From positions 1 through 64,000 of the forward strand of contig JAFEBQ010000022.1 in the NCBI GenBank assembly GCA_018242585.1: a stretch of DNA of 64,000 nt, given 5' to 3'. The translations under genes and the position numbers were made by a program. Below, piece by piece: positions 53,044 to 62,281 of the stretch. Position 1 is the stretch's first letter. Every line of letters begins with the position of its first letter. The notes below the pieces were generated by a model. It had not been told where the DNA came from. It searched no databases and saw nothing but the letters and a program-made list of their open reading frames with translations. Source of the DNA: Planctomycetota bacterium (lineage in GTDB: Bacteria; Planctomycetota; Planctomycetia; Pirellulales; PNKZ01).

Positions 53044-54543
53044 GTGCGTCGATTGGCGATCTGTTTCCTGGGGATGCTAATTTTGCTCGGCGCAGGGCGC
53101 AGCGCGACGGCCGGTGTGCTACGCGCCGGCGCGGCCAAGGCTGACGTCAGCCCGCGCACGCTGCCGGCCATTCGCAACGGCGGGTTCCTCGAAGTGGTTG
53201 ATGACAAGGTGCTCGACCCCTTGCACGCTCGGGCCTTGGTGCTCGACGACGGCAGCGAGCGGCTGGCGATCGTGGTGGTCGACAGTTGCATGATGCCGCG
53301 CGAGCTGTGCGACCAGGCCAAGGCGCTGGCCGCGGCGGGGACCAAGCTGCGGCGCGAGCGGATATTGATTTCCGCCACCCACACGCACAGCGCGCCGAGC
53401 GTGATGGACTTTACGCTGGGCGCTCGTGCCGATCGAGCTTACACCGAATACCTGCCCGGCAAGATTGCCGAGGCGATCGTCGAAGCCGACCGTCGGTTGG
53501 TGCCTGCCGAGTGGGGGCACACGTCATTTCACGCGCCGAACCACACGCATTGCCGCCGCTGGATTCATCAGCCCGATAAAATCGATGTCGACCCGTTCGG
53601 TGACCGCACCGTCCGGGCGATGATGCACCCTGGCTATCAGAACCCGGCCTATGTTGGACCGTCGGGACCGGTCGACGACGAGTTGTCGTTGCTGGCGATT
53701 CGTTCGATCGACGGCGCGCCGATCGCCTTGCTGGCGAACTATTCGATGCACTACTTCGGCGTCGGTCGCGGCTTTTCGGCCGATTACTTCGGTCGCTTCT
53801 GCGATCTGGTCGAAGCCCGCGATGGGGCGGACGCTGCCGCGCGAGCCAAGAACGCGCCAGCGCCCGTGGCGATCATGTCGCAGGGCACGAGCGGCGACTT
53901 GCACTGGATGGATTACAGCCAGTCCAAGCGCGCGATCACCATCGACGAATACGCCAGCCAGGTGGCGGCACTAACGCTCGAAGCGCGCCAGCGCGTAGAG
54001 TATCGCCGCGAGGTGTCGCTGGCCATGGCCGAACGGACGATTGAGCTAGGGCGCAGGCTGCCGAGCCCCGAACGCCTGGCCTGGGCGCGTCCGTTGAACG
54101 AAGCCCGTGGCGAGCGGCGGCCCAAGGACCGGCCCGAGGTCTATGCCGAGCAGGCGGTCTATCTGCACGAGCATCCGACCGAGACACTGGTGTTGCAGGC
54201 GGCGCGGATCGGCGATGTGGGCATCACCGCGATCCCGAACGAAGTCTTCTCGATCACCGGCCTGAAGCTCAAGGCCCAGAGCCCGCTGCTGAAGACGTTC
54301 AACATCGAGTTGGCGAACGGCGCGTCGGGCTATATTCCGCCACCGGAGCAGCACGCTTTGGGAGGCTACACGACCTGGCCGGCGCGGACGGCGGGGCTCG
54401 AAGTGCAAGCCGAGCCCAAGATCGTCGACACGGTACTGGAATTGCTGGAACAGGTGTCAGGCCAGCCGCGGCGCAAGCACGAAGGGGATTTCTATACGCC
54501 CGAGATGCGGGCTCAGATGCAAGCGGTCTTGCCGTTGAAGTAA
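53044..54543 (+). CDS. Neutral/alkaline ceramidase-like secreted protein
   Basis: 499-aa protein with signal peptide (AICFLGMLILLGAGRSATAG). Start is a GTG at 53044 after GGGGAG; the frame stays open far upstream, but that part overlaps the aldolase gene and has no conserved sequence. The family features are AKADVSPRTLPAIRNGGF at the N-terminus, the metal-site motif ISATHTHSAPS, and PVAIMSQGTSGDLHWMD. It is related to, but not closely like, the protein at 44-1435. Only 20 bp separate it from the aldolase gene, so the two are probably co-transcribed. Confidence 0.87.
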   Translation: MRRLAICFLGMLILLGAGRSATAGVLRAGAAKADVSPRTLPAIRNGGFLEVVDDKVLDPLHARALVLDDGSERLAIVVVDSCMMPRELCDQAKALAAAGTKLRRERILISATHTHSAPSVMDFTLGARADRAYTEYLPGKIAEAIVEADRRLVPAEWGHTSFHAPNHTHCRRWIHQPDKIDVDPFGDRTVRAMMHPGYQNPAYVGPSGPVDDELSLLAIRSIDGAPIALLANYSMHYFGVGRGFSADYFGRFCDLVEARDGADAAARAKNAPAPVAIMSQGTSGDLHWMDYSQSKRAITIDEYASQVAALTLEARQRVEYRREVSLAMAERTIELGRRLPSPERLAWARPLNEARGERRPKDRPEVYAEQAVYLHEHPTETLVLQAARIGDVGITAIPNEVFSITGLKLKAQSPLLKTFNIELANGASGYIPPPEQHALGGYTTWPARTAGLEVQAEPKIVDTVLELLEQVSGQPRRKHEGDFYTPEMRAQMQAVLPLK

Positions 54544-54550
54544 CGCGGGA

Positions 54551-54771
54551 GGTTCACCGCAGAGACGCAGAGGACGCAGAGAAAAGCCGCAGGGGGACAG
54601 GGGCGAGGGGGAGTAAGAGGGAAAGAGAGGAGAGAACAGAAAGTAGAAATGTGGAAGGAACAACGCTTGAGGTTTAGCCGCAGGGGCATAGGCCCGCGCT
54701 TTCTTCCCCACTCATCAATCATCACTCCGCACTCATCATTTCTCTCTGTGTCCTCCGTGCCTCCGTGGTTC
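54551..54771. repeat. Long imperfect inverted-repeat element
   Basis: Left arm (54551-54584, containing CGCAGAGACGCAGAGG) and right arm (54739-54771, containing CCTCCGTGCCTCCGTGG) are imperfect reverse complements of each other. Between them lies about 150 bp, purine-rich on the left (GGGGAGTAAGAGGG) and pyrimidine-rich on the right. Similar arms are known as interspersed repeats in many unrelated bacteria. It occupies the gap between two convergent genes. Confidence 0.7.
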
Positions 54772-54777
54772 AAAAAA

Positions 54778-55848
54778 TCAGCGCCCCGGCGGCTTCGGCT
54801 TGCCCGGGTCCATTTGCTTGAGCATCCGGAACATTTCATTGTCGGTGGTCAGGATCAGCCGGGTGTTCTTGGCCAGCGACTTCTTGTACGCCTCGAGCAC
54901 GCGTAAGAAGTTGTAAAAGTCGCCGGTCTCCTGGATCGCCTTGGCATAAGCCTCGATCACCTCGGCGTCGACCTTGCCGCGCAGGCTGCTCGACTCCTGC
55001 GCTCCCTCGCCTTGGATCTTCTGCACTTCGGCCTGGGTGCGGTTGATGATTTCCTGCTTGCGCTGTTCCCCTTCGCTGATCGACTTGATGGCAATCGATT
55101 CCATCAGGGCCGTCGCGCGGCGGAAGGCGGCGTCGCGCACCTGGGGCACGAACTCGATGCGCGTCAGGCCGACGTCAACCAACTCGATGCCGCGCCCTTT
55201 CGAGTCCTTCTGGCCGTCTTCGTTGAGCGCGGCTTTCGTGTCTTTCATGATCTGTTCCACGATCTTGGTCCGCCCCAACAGCACCGGCACCTTGGCCTCG
55301 GGCGGCACCATCTGCTCGATCAGCGCGTTGTCAGCCGCCTTCTCGGCCGGGCCTTTCTTGACGCCGGTCGGCTCGGGCAGGCCCAGCGTGTAGGTCAGCT
55401 TGCGGTTGTTGCTGCGGACCACTTCCGAAAGATTGTTGCTGGTGAGCGTGTCGCGGGCGTGACTGCGGACGAACTCCTTCACGCGCGATTCGGCGTTCAA
55501 CTCGGTGCGCAATGTTTGGACGAACAAGACCGGATCGTTGATCCGCCAGGCGGCCCAGACCGTGACTTCAATCTTCTTGCCGTCCTTGGTCGGCACGTCG
55601 ACCAACTGATCGTTGGGGCGCGAGCCGTGCCAGACTTGCAGCGTCTTGGGCAACCGCATCACCTGCTGTATGACCGGCAGCTTGAAGTACAAGCCCGGCT
55701 CGGTTCGGCTTTGCACCGGGTTGCCGAACTGTAGGATCACCGCCAACTCGCGCTCGTCGACGGTATAGAGGACCGAATTCCCCAGCGGAATCAACAGCAG
55801 CAAGACGATACTGATCAGCAGCAGTTGCACGCGGCGTTGGTTGGTCAT
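54778..55848 (-). CDS. HflC-like SPFH/band-7 membrane protein
   Basis: 356-aa protein with one N-terminal helix (LLLISIVLLLLIPLGNSVLY) and a periplasmic SPFH domain (DERELAVILQFGNPVQS, EPGLYFKLPVIQQV). The pattern matches HflC, which with HflK surrounds the FtsH protease. Between about residues 160 and 225 there is an insert rich in Lys, Pro and Glu (EPTGVKKGPAEKAADN) that ordinary HflC lacks. The ATG at 55848 is used. It follows the HflK-like gene by 88 bp; a short run of GTTGCTAG-like repeats (55858-55889) lies in between. Confidence 0.85.
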   Translation of the reverse strand: MTNQRRVQLLLISIVLLLLIPLGNSVLYTVDERELAVILQFGNPVQSRTEPGLYFKLPVIQQVMRLPKTLQVWHGSRPNDQLVDVPTKDGKKIEVTVWAAWRINDPVLFVQTLRTELNAESRVKEFVRSHARDTLTSNNLSEVVRSNNRKLTYTLGLPEPTGVKKGPAEKAADNALIEQMVPPEAKVPVLLGRTKIVEQIMKDTKAALNEDGQKDSKGRGIELVDVGLTRIEFVPQVRDAAFRRATALMESIAIKSISEGEQRKQEIINRTQAEVQKIQGEGAQESSSLRGKVDAEVIEAYAKAIQETGDFYNFLRVLEAYKKSLAKNTRLILTTDNEMFRMLKQMDPGKPKPPGR

Positions 55849-55936
55849 GATAAAAGTTGCTAGTTGCTGGTTGCGAGTTGCTAGTGAAATGCGGTACGCC
55901 AAGCCCAGGGGTCTCACCCCCCAGGGAGCATTCGTG

Positions 55937-56911
55937 TCAGCGGTCGAGTTGCAGCAGCGGGTAGATTTGCTTCAGGTCGCTGTCCATGATCGTTTTGGAC
56001 TGCACTCCTTCGAGCACTTCTTCCATCGCTTCCAGGTAGAGCCGCTGGCGCGTAATGTCGGGTGCCTTTTGATAGGCGCGATACTTCGTGACCAGGGCGT
56101 CGATCTCGCCTTGCGATTCGGCGTGCCGCCGGTCGGCGTAGCCTTGCGCCTCGCGAATCGCCTTGTCTTTGGCCGCCAAGGCCTGCGGGATCAAGCGATT
56201 CCGCTCGGCTTCGGCCTCGTTTTCGAGTTTCTGCTTTTCCTGAATCGCGGCGTTCACCCGATCGAAGGCTGGTTTGACTTGCTCTGGCGGCGTGACGCGC
56301 TGCATCTGCAGCGCCGGCACCGTGATGCCGCATTGATAGTGGTCGAGAATTTCCTGGGTCGCCTTCCGCGCTTCGTGCGAGATTTCGCTCCGCGCGGCCC
56401 CGATCACCTCGTCGAACGAGTAATCACCCACCAGCCGGTTCATCACCGTGCGGGCCACGGTGGTCACCAACTGTTGCGCGAACTCGTCGGGATCGTTTGC
56501 CGGAAAGCGGAACAGGTACTGGGCCGGATCGGTCACTTTCCATTGCACGGTCCACTCGACGCTGGCCGTGTTCAGGTCGCCGGTCAGCATCAGCGTTTCG
56601 TCTTCGTGTGCCTTGTTGCGAGTGTCGACAGTGGTTAGCGGCAGCCGCAAGCTCCGCTCTTCGATGCTCACCTTCAGCACCTGGTCGGCCAGTGGCAGCT
56701 TGAAATGCAAGCCGGGCATCATCGTCGACTGGTATTTGCCGAATCGCATCACGACGGCCTGCTCGTACGGCGCGACCGTGTAGAAGCAGCCGAGCGAGAA
56801 GTACAACGCCATCAGCCCCAGGATCGCCCAGGGGGCCAGCATCAACAACGGATCAATCGGCAACGATTGCTGCGGCGGCCGGCGGCCGCTCGCGCTTTCC
56901 GGAAAGACCAT
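55937..56911 (-). CDS. HflK-like SPFH/band-7 membrane protein
   Basis: 324-aa protein: a short cytoplasmic head, one helix (LMLAPWAILGLMALYFSLG), then the SPFH domain (VAPYEQAVVMRFGKYQSTM, MPGLHFKLPLADQV) and a long Glu/Ala-rich coiled coil (EKQKLENEAEAERNRLIPQA). It forms, with the HflC-like protein encoded downstream, the probable membrane scaffold around FtsH that controls its proteolysis. The ATG at 56911 follows GAGGGG. A Gly/Pro-rich cytoplasmic tail typical of proteobacterial HflK is absent. Confidence 0.87.
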   Translation of the reverse strand: MVFPESASGRRPPQQSLPIDPLLMLAPWAILGLMALYFSLGCFYTVAPYEQAVVMRFGKYQSTMMPGLHFKLPLADQVLKVSIEERSLRLPLTTVDTRNKAHEDETLMLTGDLNTASVEWTVQWKVTDPAQYLFRFPANDPDEFAQQLVTTVARTVMNRLVGDYSFDEVIGAARSEISHEARKATQEILDHYQCGITVPALQMQRVTPPEQVKPAFDRVNAAIQEKQKLENEAEAERNRLIPQALAAKDKAIREAQGYADRRHAESQGEIDALVTKYRAYQKAPDITRQRLYLEAMEEVLEGVQSKTIMDSDLKQIYPLLQLDR

Positions 56912-57252
56912 TGATGGTTCCCCTCGCAAAATAGGCGGCGCATCGCTGCGCCGTCGTAAAGAAGCTGTCCCGGACGAGTGCAATACCTGCGCGCGATTGC
57001 GACTTTTGCCCTCGGCCGGCGCGAGTCATCATAACTCGCCGCGCGGGCGCGCTTAAGCGGGTTGCGCAAAATCGCGGCAATGTCTTGGCGTTTTAGCTAC
57101 GCACCATGCGGCAAAGGGTTCGCCCTGGGGGTGGCGGCCAGCGAGGCGATTCGTGGCGGCGGCGGTTGATTGTCGCCGGTCGCCCGATTCTAATCGTCGT
57201 GCCCGCCTACCGTTGCGAATCATCCCACCCTCCCGCTCAAGTGATCGCGCTT
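56912..57252. other. Divergent promoter region, HflK / sialate esterase
   Basis: 341 bp between divergent genes; no gene seen. It contains two short inverted repeats, GGCGCA-TCGC-TGCGCC (56937-56952) and GCGAGT-N7-ACTCGC (57021-57039), either of which could be an operator. No clear -10/-35 or sigma-54 site was recognised. Confidence 0.55.
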
Positions 57253-59271
57253 ATGAAAACGAAATCGTTCGCCTTGTCGTGCTTGTTGGTCCTGGTCTCG
57301 GCCGGTTGGTTGCACGCCGCCGAGTCGTTCATCCTGGGCAGTCTGTTCTCGAACCATGCCGTGTTGCAGCGCGACATGCCCGCGCCGGTCTGGGGCCAGG
57401 CCGCGCCCGGAATCAAGGTGACGGTCAAGTTCGCTGACCAGGAAAAGGTCGCCACCGCCGACAAGAACGGCCGCTGGGAAGTGCGGCTCGATCCGCTCGC
57501 CGCTTCGAGCGAAGGACGCACGCTGACCGCCACGGCCGAGGGGGAAACCAAGCCGCTCTCCCGCACCGATGTGCTCGTGGGCGAAGTTTGGATCTGCAGC
57601 GGGCAGTCGAACATGGCTTGGACGCTGAGCAGCTCCGACGGTGGGGCCGAAGCGATTGCCGCGGCGGGCGACGGGCAGTTACGCCTGTTCGCCGCGGCGG
57701 CCAAGGCGACCGATGAACCCCAAGCGTTGATTGGCGGCGAGTGGGCCGTCGACGCGCCGAACGCGGCGCAAGGCTTCTCGGGCGTCGCCTATTTCTTCGG
57801 CAAGGAATTGCGCAAGTCGCTCGGCGTGCCGGTCGGCCTGGTCCGCTCGGCTGTCGGCGGCACGGTGGCCGAAGCCTGGACCGCGCGTGGCGACTTGGAG
57901 GCGAACCCGACGCTGGTCGGTTTGTTCGATGTCCAGGCCAAAGCCGTGACCGACTATCCGCAATCGCTGGCCAGTTACAAGCAAAAAGAAACCGAGTTGC
58001 TGGCCAAGTGGGAAGCTGATGTCGCGAAAGCAAAAGCCGACGGCAAGCCCGAGCCGCGCAAACCAGCCGCGCCGCAAGACCCCACCAAGAGCCCGAACCG
58101 TCCATGCGGGTTGTACAACGGCTCGATCGCGCCGCTGCAGCCGTACGCCATTCGCGGGGCGATCTGGTATCAGGGGGAATCGAACTCGGGACGCGGCAAG
58201 CAGTATCAGACGTTGTTCCCCGCCATGATCGGCAGTTGGCGCAAGGCCTGGGGCCAGGGTGACTTTCCGTTCTTGTTCGTGCAGATCACGCCGCACAACA
58301 ACATGACTCCAGAGGTCCGCGAGGCACAACGCATCACGACCGAAACGACCCCCAACACGGCGATGGCCGTCACGGTCGACGTGGGGCATCCGACCGATAT
58401 TCATCCGCGACAGAAGCAGCCGGTGGGGCAGCGCTTGGCCTTGGCGGCCCGCGCGCTGGCGTACGGCGAGCAGCTTGAATACTCCGGCCCGACGTACGAC
58501 ACAATTCGCGTCGATGGCGGCCGGGCGATCCTGTCGTTCAAGCATCTGGGCGGCGGCTTGGTCGCCAAGGGGAGCGAGTTGCGCGGCTTCACCATTGCCG
58601 GCACCGACGGCAACTTCGCGCCGGCCAAGGCCATGATCGACGGCGATACGATCGTCGTATCGAGCGAATCGGTCAGCTCCCCGGTTCAGGTGCGCTACGG
58701 CTGGACCAACGTGCCGGACATCAACTTGTTCAATCAGGCCGGGCTCCCTGCCTCGCCGTTCCAGACCGATCCGGTCTTCGTCCTGGAAGATGGCTTCGAG
58801 CTGATCTTCGATGGCCGCGACTTGAGCGCCTGGCAAGCGAAGGAAGGGCTCTCGCTGCAGGGAAAAGTTATCGAAAGCGGCAGCCGCTTCTCGGCGCGCG
58901 ATGGGCGGATTGTCGTCAGCCCTGGCAAGGGATTGAGCGCGGTCTGGTCGAAGCGCGAGTTCCCCCGCGACTTTGAAATGCGGTTGCAGTTCCGTGCCGG
59001 CGTCAACGCCGACAGCGGTATCTTTGTCCGCAAGCCGCAACTGCAGTGTCGCGATTATCTGGCGGCCGGGCCGTACAAGGAATTGAAGAGCTACCAGCCG
59101 CAGGATTGGAACGACATTCAAGTTGTAGTTCGTGGCAACGTGGCGACGTGTACCTGCAACGGCGAGCCGCTGAAGTTCACGGCCGAGCTGCCGGCCACGG
59201 GGCCGATCGGTCTGGAAGCTGACCGGGGGCAGTTGGAGTATCGCTACATTCGTGTGAAGGAAGCTCGCTAA
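57253..59271 (+). CDS. Sialate O-acetylesterase fused to a C-terminal DUF1080 domain
   Basis: 672-aa exported protein with signal peptide ([17 protein letters not shown]). Residues about 25-545 are a sialate O-acetylesterase/SGNH unit with GQSNM (117-121, nucleophile Ser119) and WYQGESN near residue 302, plus a Lys/Glu-rich insertion around 240-275. Residues about 555-672 are a DUF1080-like domain ([45 protein letters not shown]). The esterase removes O-acetyl groups from sialic or other acyl sugars; the extra domain may bind or cut the glycan. It shares one base with the next gene (TAATG). Confidence 0.9.
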   Translation: MKTKSFALSCLLVLVSAGWLHAAESFILGSLFSNHAVLQRDMPAPVWGQAAPGIKVTVKFADQEKVATADKNGRWEVRLDPLAASSEGRTLTATAEGETKPLSRTDVLVGEVWICSGQSNMAWTLSSSDGGAEAIAAAGDGQLRLFAAAAKATDEPQALIGGEWAVDAPNAAQGFSGVAYFFGKELRKSLGVPVGLVRSAVGGTVAEAWTARGDLEANPTLVGLFDVQAKAVTDYPQSLASYKQKETELLAKWEADVAKAKADGKPEPRKPAAPQDPTKSPNRPCGLYNGSIAPLQPYAIRGAIWYQGESNSGRGKQYQTLFPAMIGSWRKAWGQGDFPFLFVQITPHNNMTPEVREAQRITTETTPNTAMAVTVDVGHPTDIHPRQKQPVGQRLALAARALAYGEQLEYSGPTYDTIRVDGGRAILSFKHLGGGLVAKGSELRGFTIAGTDGNFAPAKAMIDGDTIVVSSESVSSPVQVRYGWTNVPDINLFNQAGLPASPFQTDPVFVLEDGFELIFDGRDLSAWQAKEGLSLQGKVIESGSRFSARDGRIVVSPGKGLSAVWSKREFPRDFEMRLQFRAGVNADSGIFVRKPQLQCRDYLAAGPYKELKSYQPQDWNDIQVVVRGNVATCTCNGEPLKFTAELPATGPIGLEADRGQLEYRYIRVKEAR

Positions 59272-59984
59272 TGAGTCGTGGCGTCGCTCTGTTACTGTTA
59301 CTTGTCGCTTCGGTCGCTCGGGCGGGCGAGGCGCCGGCTTGGCGCGAACTGTTCAATGGCCGCGACCTGACCGGCTGGGTCAATGTGAACACCGCCTCGG
59401 ACACCTGGTCGGTGCGCGATGGGATGCTCATCTGCAAAGGGAAGCCGATCGGCGTGATGCGGAGCGATCGGCAGTACGAGAACTTTCTGTTGCACGTCGA
59501 GTGGCGACACATGGAGCCCGGCGGCAACTCGGGGGTCTTTGCCTGGAGCGAAGGGACCGTGCCCGAGGGGAAGCAACTCCCCAAAGGGCTCGAGGTGCAG
59601 ATGCTCGAACTCGACTGGCCGAAGTTGCATCCGCTGAAGGACGGCAGCTTGCCGCCGATCGCGTATGTGCATGGCGAGTTGTTCGGCGCGGGCGGATTGA
59701 TCGTCACGCCTGACAATCCGCGCGGCCCGCGGAGCAAGTCGATCGAAAACCGCTGCCGCCCGCGCGGCGAGTGGAACGAGTATGACGTGGTGTTCGTCGA
59801 CGGCGTGGTCAAGCTGGCCGTCAACGGCAAGTTCGTCAACGGCATCAGCCAGTCGTCGGTCCGGAAAGGATACTTGTGCCTGGAATCGGAAGGGGCCGAG
59901 ATTCACTTCCGCAACTTGAGGATTCTCGAGCTACCGCCCGGCGTGACGACGCCGGAGCAAACGGCGCCGATAGTCGACAAATAG
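59271..59984 (+). CDS. DUF1080 (3-keto-disaccharide hydrolase-like) protein
   Basis: 237-aa exported protein, short signal peptide ([16 protein letters not shown]). Opens with [20 protein letters not shown] and has the family core ([19 protein letters not shown], then [11 protein letters not shown]). The ATG overlaps the stop of the preceding fusion gene by one base, so it is translationally coupled to a protein with a related domain. It is probably secreted and acts on the same glycan as the fusion. It contains no second catalytic domain. Confidence 0.87.
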   Translation: MSRGVALLLLLVASVARAGEAPAWRELFNGRDLTGWVNVNTASDTWSVRDGMLICKGKPIGVMRSDRQYENFLLHVEWRHMEPGGNSGVFAWSEGTVPEGKQLPKGLEVQMLELDWPKLHPLKDGSLPPIAYVHGELFGAGGLIVTPDNPRGPRSKSIENRCRPRGEWNEYDVVFVDGVVKLAVNGKFVNGISQSSVRKGYLCLESEGAEIHFRNLRILELPPGVTTPEQTAPIVDK

Positions 59985-60099
59985 TGGAAACTCAGGCGAT
60001 AGCACGCCCCGGCCGGAAAAACTCGACATTGCCTTTGGCTCGGTTAAGATAATCGTTGTCGGTGCAGTCGTTTCGATTTCCAAAACTGTTGGGAGCGCG

Positions 60100-60276
60100 A
60101 TGATGGACAAGACCGAAGTGAGCGCACATCTGGCCGAGGTGAAGTTGCAATTGGCCGCCAAGTACGACGGCATGGCCCGCCGTTCGACCAGTCTGCCTCG
60201 CCAGCGCAAGTACATCAACCAGGCCGACAACTTCCGGACACAGGCCCAGCAACTCAGCCGGCAAAAGCCGCGCTAG
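60100..60276 (+). CDS. Small basic hypothetical protein
   Basis: 58-aa protein (MMDKTEVSAHLAEVKLQLAA at the start, then Arg/Gln-rich to QLSRQKPR). It starts at ATG ATG, with a GGGAGCG site upstream. Predicted to be one or two helices with net positive charge and no membrane segment. It is followed by a strong bidirectional terminator, which supports a real transcript. No family recognised. Confidence 0.6.
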   Translation: MMDKTEVSAHLAEVKLQLAAKYDGMARRSTSLPRQRKYINQADNFRTQAQQLSRQKPR

Positions 60277-60322
60277 TCGCTCGCTGTCTCCGCTGTTCAA
60301 ATCTCGCCGCACGTCGACCGAC

Positions 60323-60353
60323 AAACACCCCTCCCTGACAGGGAGGGGTGTTT
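60323..60353. terminator. Bidirectional hairpin terminator
   Basis: AAACACCCCTCCCT and AGGGAGGGGTGTTT (14-bp perfect arms) flank a GAC loop, with T-rich ends on both strands. It lies between the convergent 58-aa gene (plus) and the DoxX gene (minus). Confidence 0.85.
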
Positions 60354-60401
60354 CCACAACGAGCTACGGCGCTGTTCGTGCGCGCTGAGCAACTCGATCT
60401 C

Positions 60402-60809
60402 TCACTTCCGCTGGTCCAGGCTCATCGGGCCCGAGCCGTTGGCGATGACCAGCAGCATGGCCCCCATCATCGACAGGTTCTTCATGGCCTGGATCATTTG
60501 CATTTCGGCCGCCTTGTCCTGCAGCTTCCAGAACGGGTGGAAGTAGTACGTCGCCAGCACCAGGAACACGAGTAACAAGCTGGCGCCGATCCGGGCGTGG
60601 TAGCCCAACATCACCGACGCGCTGCCCACGATCAAAAACGCGATCGCGCCAACGAGCATGAACTTAGCGGCTGGGATGCCTGCTTCGGTCATCCCTTCGG
60701 CCGTCTTCTCGAAATGGGGAATCTTGGCCCCGACCGCGCTTAACAAGAAGATCAAGCTCAGCATCACGCGGCCGGCCACGGTCAACACGCCCTGGACTTG
60801 CGAATTCAT
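60402..60809 (-). CDS. DoxX-family membrane protein
   Basis: 135-aa inner-membrane protein with four helices. The opening VAGRVMLSLIFLLSAVGAKI and the second helix pair (FMLVGAIAFLIVGSASVMLG, IGASLLLVFLVLATYYF) are typical of DoxX/DoxD-like proteins, associated with thiol or redox processes. It is last in the minus-strand order MarR-pirin-DoxX, 61 bp after the pirin gene, and ends at a strong terminator. Confidence 0.88.
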   Translation of the reverse strand: MNSQVQGVLTVAGRVMLSLIFLLSAVGAKIPHFEKTAEGMTEAGIPAAKFMLVGAIAFLIVGSASVMLGYHARIGASLLLVFLVLATYYFHPFWKLQDKAAEMQMIQAMKNLSMMGAMLLVIANGSGPMSLDQRK

Positions 60810-60870
60810 GGTCTAACTCCCTGCGAAAAGTGTGGTTGGTAACAGATGGTTAAGAGTTCTCAAGCCGTGC

Positions 60871-61569
60871 TCACGGCAGATCGAACCACATGACTTCGGT
60901 CGGTTCGTTTGCTTGCAGTTCAAGCTGTGCTTCGTCGCTGAGCGCGGCGCCGTCGCCGGCAGCCAGCGTGTGACCACTCAGCTGCAGCTTGCCGCGCAGC
61001 ACTTGCAGCCAGCCGTGACGCCCCTCGGCGATCGGCTGGGCCAGGGACTGACCGGCGGTCAAATTGGCCAGATAGATTCGCGCGTCTTGCTGGATGATCA
61101 GCGATTCGCGCTCGCCAGCGGGCGAAACGACCAACTGCATTTGGCCTTGCCGGCCCGCCGGGTCGAACACCCGCTGGTCGTAGCTCGGCGTTAATCCCGG
61201 CTGGCGCGGCAACAGCCACACCTGGTACAGGTGAACCGGCTCGGTGGCCGACGGGTTGAACTCGCTGTGGCGAATGCCGCTGCCGGCGGTCATCCGTTGG
61301 AGTTCGCCCGGTTGGATCACGGCGCCGTTTCCCAGGCTGTCGCGATGTTGCAACTCGCCCGACAGGACGTACGTGACGATCTCCATGTCGCGATGGCCGT
61401 GCATGCCGAAGCCTTGCCCCGGCGCAACGCGGTCTTCGTTCATCACGCGGAGCGCGCGGAACATGACGTGCTGAGGGTCGTAATAGTCGCCGAACGAAAA
61501 GCTGTGGAACGTATCGAGCCAGCCGTGGTCGAAATGGCCGCGCTCGTTCGAGGGTCGGACGTTAATCAT
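60871..61569 (-). CDS. Pirin-family bicupin protein (YhaK type)
   Basis: 232-aa cytoplasmic bicupin. Metal ligands are in GFGMHGHRDMEIVTYVLSG and SGIRHSEFNPS (His, His, His, Glu), and the C-terminal cupin is degenerate. Members act as quercetin dioxygenase-like enzymes or redox sensors. The ATG at 61569 is used; an in-frame start at 61614 is weaker. It lies 88 bp after the MarR gene on the same strand, and the gap contains the dyad GTTGA-TATG-TCAAC (61602-61615). Confidence 0.9.
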   Translation of the reverse strand: MINVRPSNERGHFDHGWLDTFHSFSFGDYYDPQHVMFRALRVMNEDRVAPGQGFGMHGHRDMEIVTYVLSGELQHRDSLGNGAVIQPGELQRMTAGSGIRHSEFNPSATEPVHLYQVWLLPRQPGLTPSYDQRVFDPAGRQGQMQLVVSPAGERESLIIQQDARIYLANLTAGQSLAQPIAEGRHGWLQVLRGKLQLSGHTLAAGDGAALSDEAQLELQANEPTEVMWFDLP

Positions 61570-61601
61570 GATGTCACCGATGGTATCGCAATTTGATATT
61601 T

Positions 61602-61615
61602 GTTGATATGTCAAC
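61602..61615. promoter_or_regulatory. Short dyad before the pirin gene
   Basis: GTTGA-TATG-TCAAC, overlapped by two direct TTGATAT repeats (61593-61599, 61603-61609) 10 bp apart, and by a TTGACA hexamer on the minus strand. It may be a second MarR-binding site allowing separate control of the pirin-DoxX pair. Confidence 0.4.
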
Positions 61616-61657
61616 TATTTGGCCAAAAAAACACCGCAGCGAATAGGAGGCTACCTT

Positions 61658-62140
61658 CTAGCTCGGTGCGTCATCCAGCCGTTCGCGGGCCTTTTCCAGC
61701 AGTCGTGACAGTTCTTTCAATTCGGCCTGGGTCAGGTGGCCCAGCAGTTTGTCGTGCAGATCGAGCACCGGTCGGTCGAGGCCGGCCAGCAACTTGGTGG
61801 CTTTGTCGGTGACGGCCACGTAGACGACGCGGCGGTCCTCGGTGCAACGCTCGCGGCAGACCAGGCCGGCTTGCTCCAAGCGGTCGATCAGGCCCGTGAT
61901 GCCGGGTACCACGGTGATCGTCCGGCTGGCGATTTCAAGAATCGGCAGGGGCTGACCGGCCCCGCGGACGATCCGCAGGATGTTGTACTGCGCCGGCGTC
62001 AGGCCATGCTCGCGCAACAACCGGGCAAACGTCAGTTGCAGCCGATCGCTCGTGCGGACCAGGTTCAGCGTCGCTTCCTGGGCCAGCGAATCGAACGGCC
62101 GCGCCTTCTTCAGTTCGCGTTGGAGTTTGCCGCGGGTCAT
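61658..62140 (-). CDS. MarR-family transcriptional regulator
   Basis: 160-aa winged-helix dimeric regulator. The HTH and wing are EHGLTPAQYNILRIVRGAG, then PILEIASRTITVVPGITGLI and RRVVYVAVTDKATKLL. The ATG at 62140 is preferred to a GTG at 62179, because the promoter found just upstream would place the transcription start near that GTG. It heads the MarR-pirin-DoxX operon and probably represses it by binding the palindrome at 62185-62204, released by a phenolic or redox signal. Confidence 0.9.
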   Translation of the reverse strand: MTRGKLQRELKKARPFDSLAQEATLNLVRTSDRLQLTFARLLREHGLTPAQYNILRIVRGAGQPLPILEIASRTITVVPGITGLIDRLEQAGLVCRERCTEDRRVVYVAVTDKATKLLAGLDRPVLDLHDKLLGHLTQAELKELSRLLEKARERLDDAPS

Positions 62141-62184
62141 GGGGTCGCTCGGCAGAGCAGGGGACTTAATGCATGTCACGTTTA

Positions 62185-62215
62185 ATAGTTTATATATAAA
62201 CTATCGTCATGTCAA
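62185..62215 (-). promoter_or_regulatory. Promoter and MarR operator of the MarR-pirin-DoxX operon
   Basis: A perfect 20-bp palindrome ATAGTTTATATATAAACTAT (62185-62204) overlaps the -10 region (TATAAA); a perfect -35 hexamer TTGACA (62215-62210, minus strand) lies 15-17 bp upstream. The arrangement is that of a MarR-type autorepressor operator placed over its own promoter. Confidence 0.75.
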
Positions 62216-62281
62216 TAGTCTGGCCTTGAGTTTCTTGGGGACGGTGACTAAGGCGGGAATCTAAGGGGGTGGAAAGCAAAA

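Noticed and set aside
55858-55889. Run of GTTGCTAG-like short repeats between hflK- and hflC-like genes.
   Set aside because: Irregular, short, no spacer structure; not a CRISPR or defined element.
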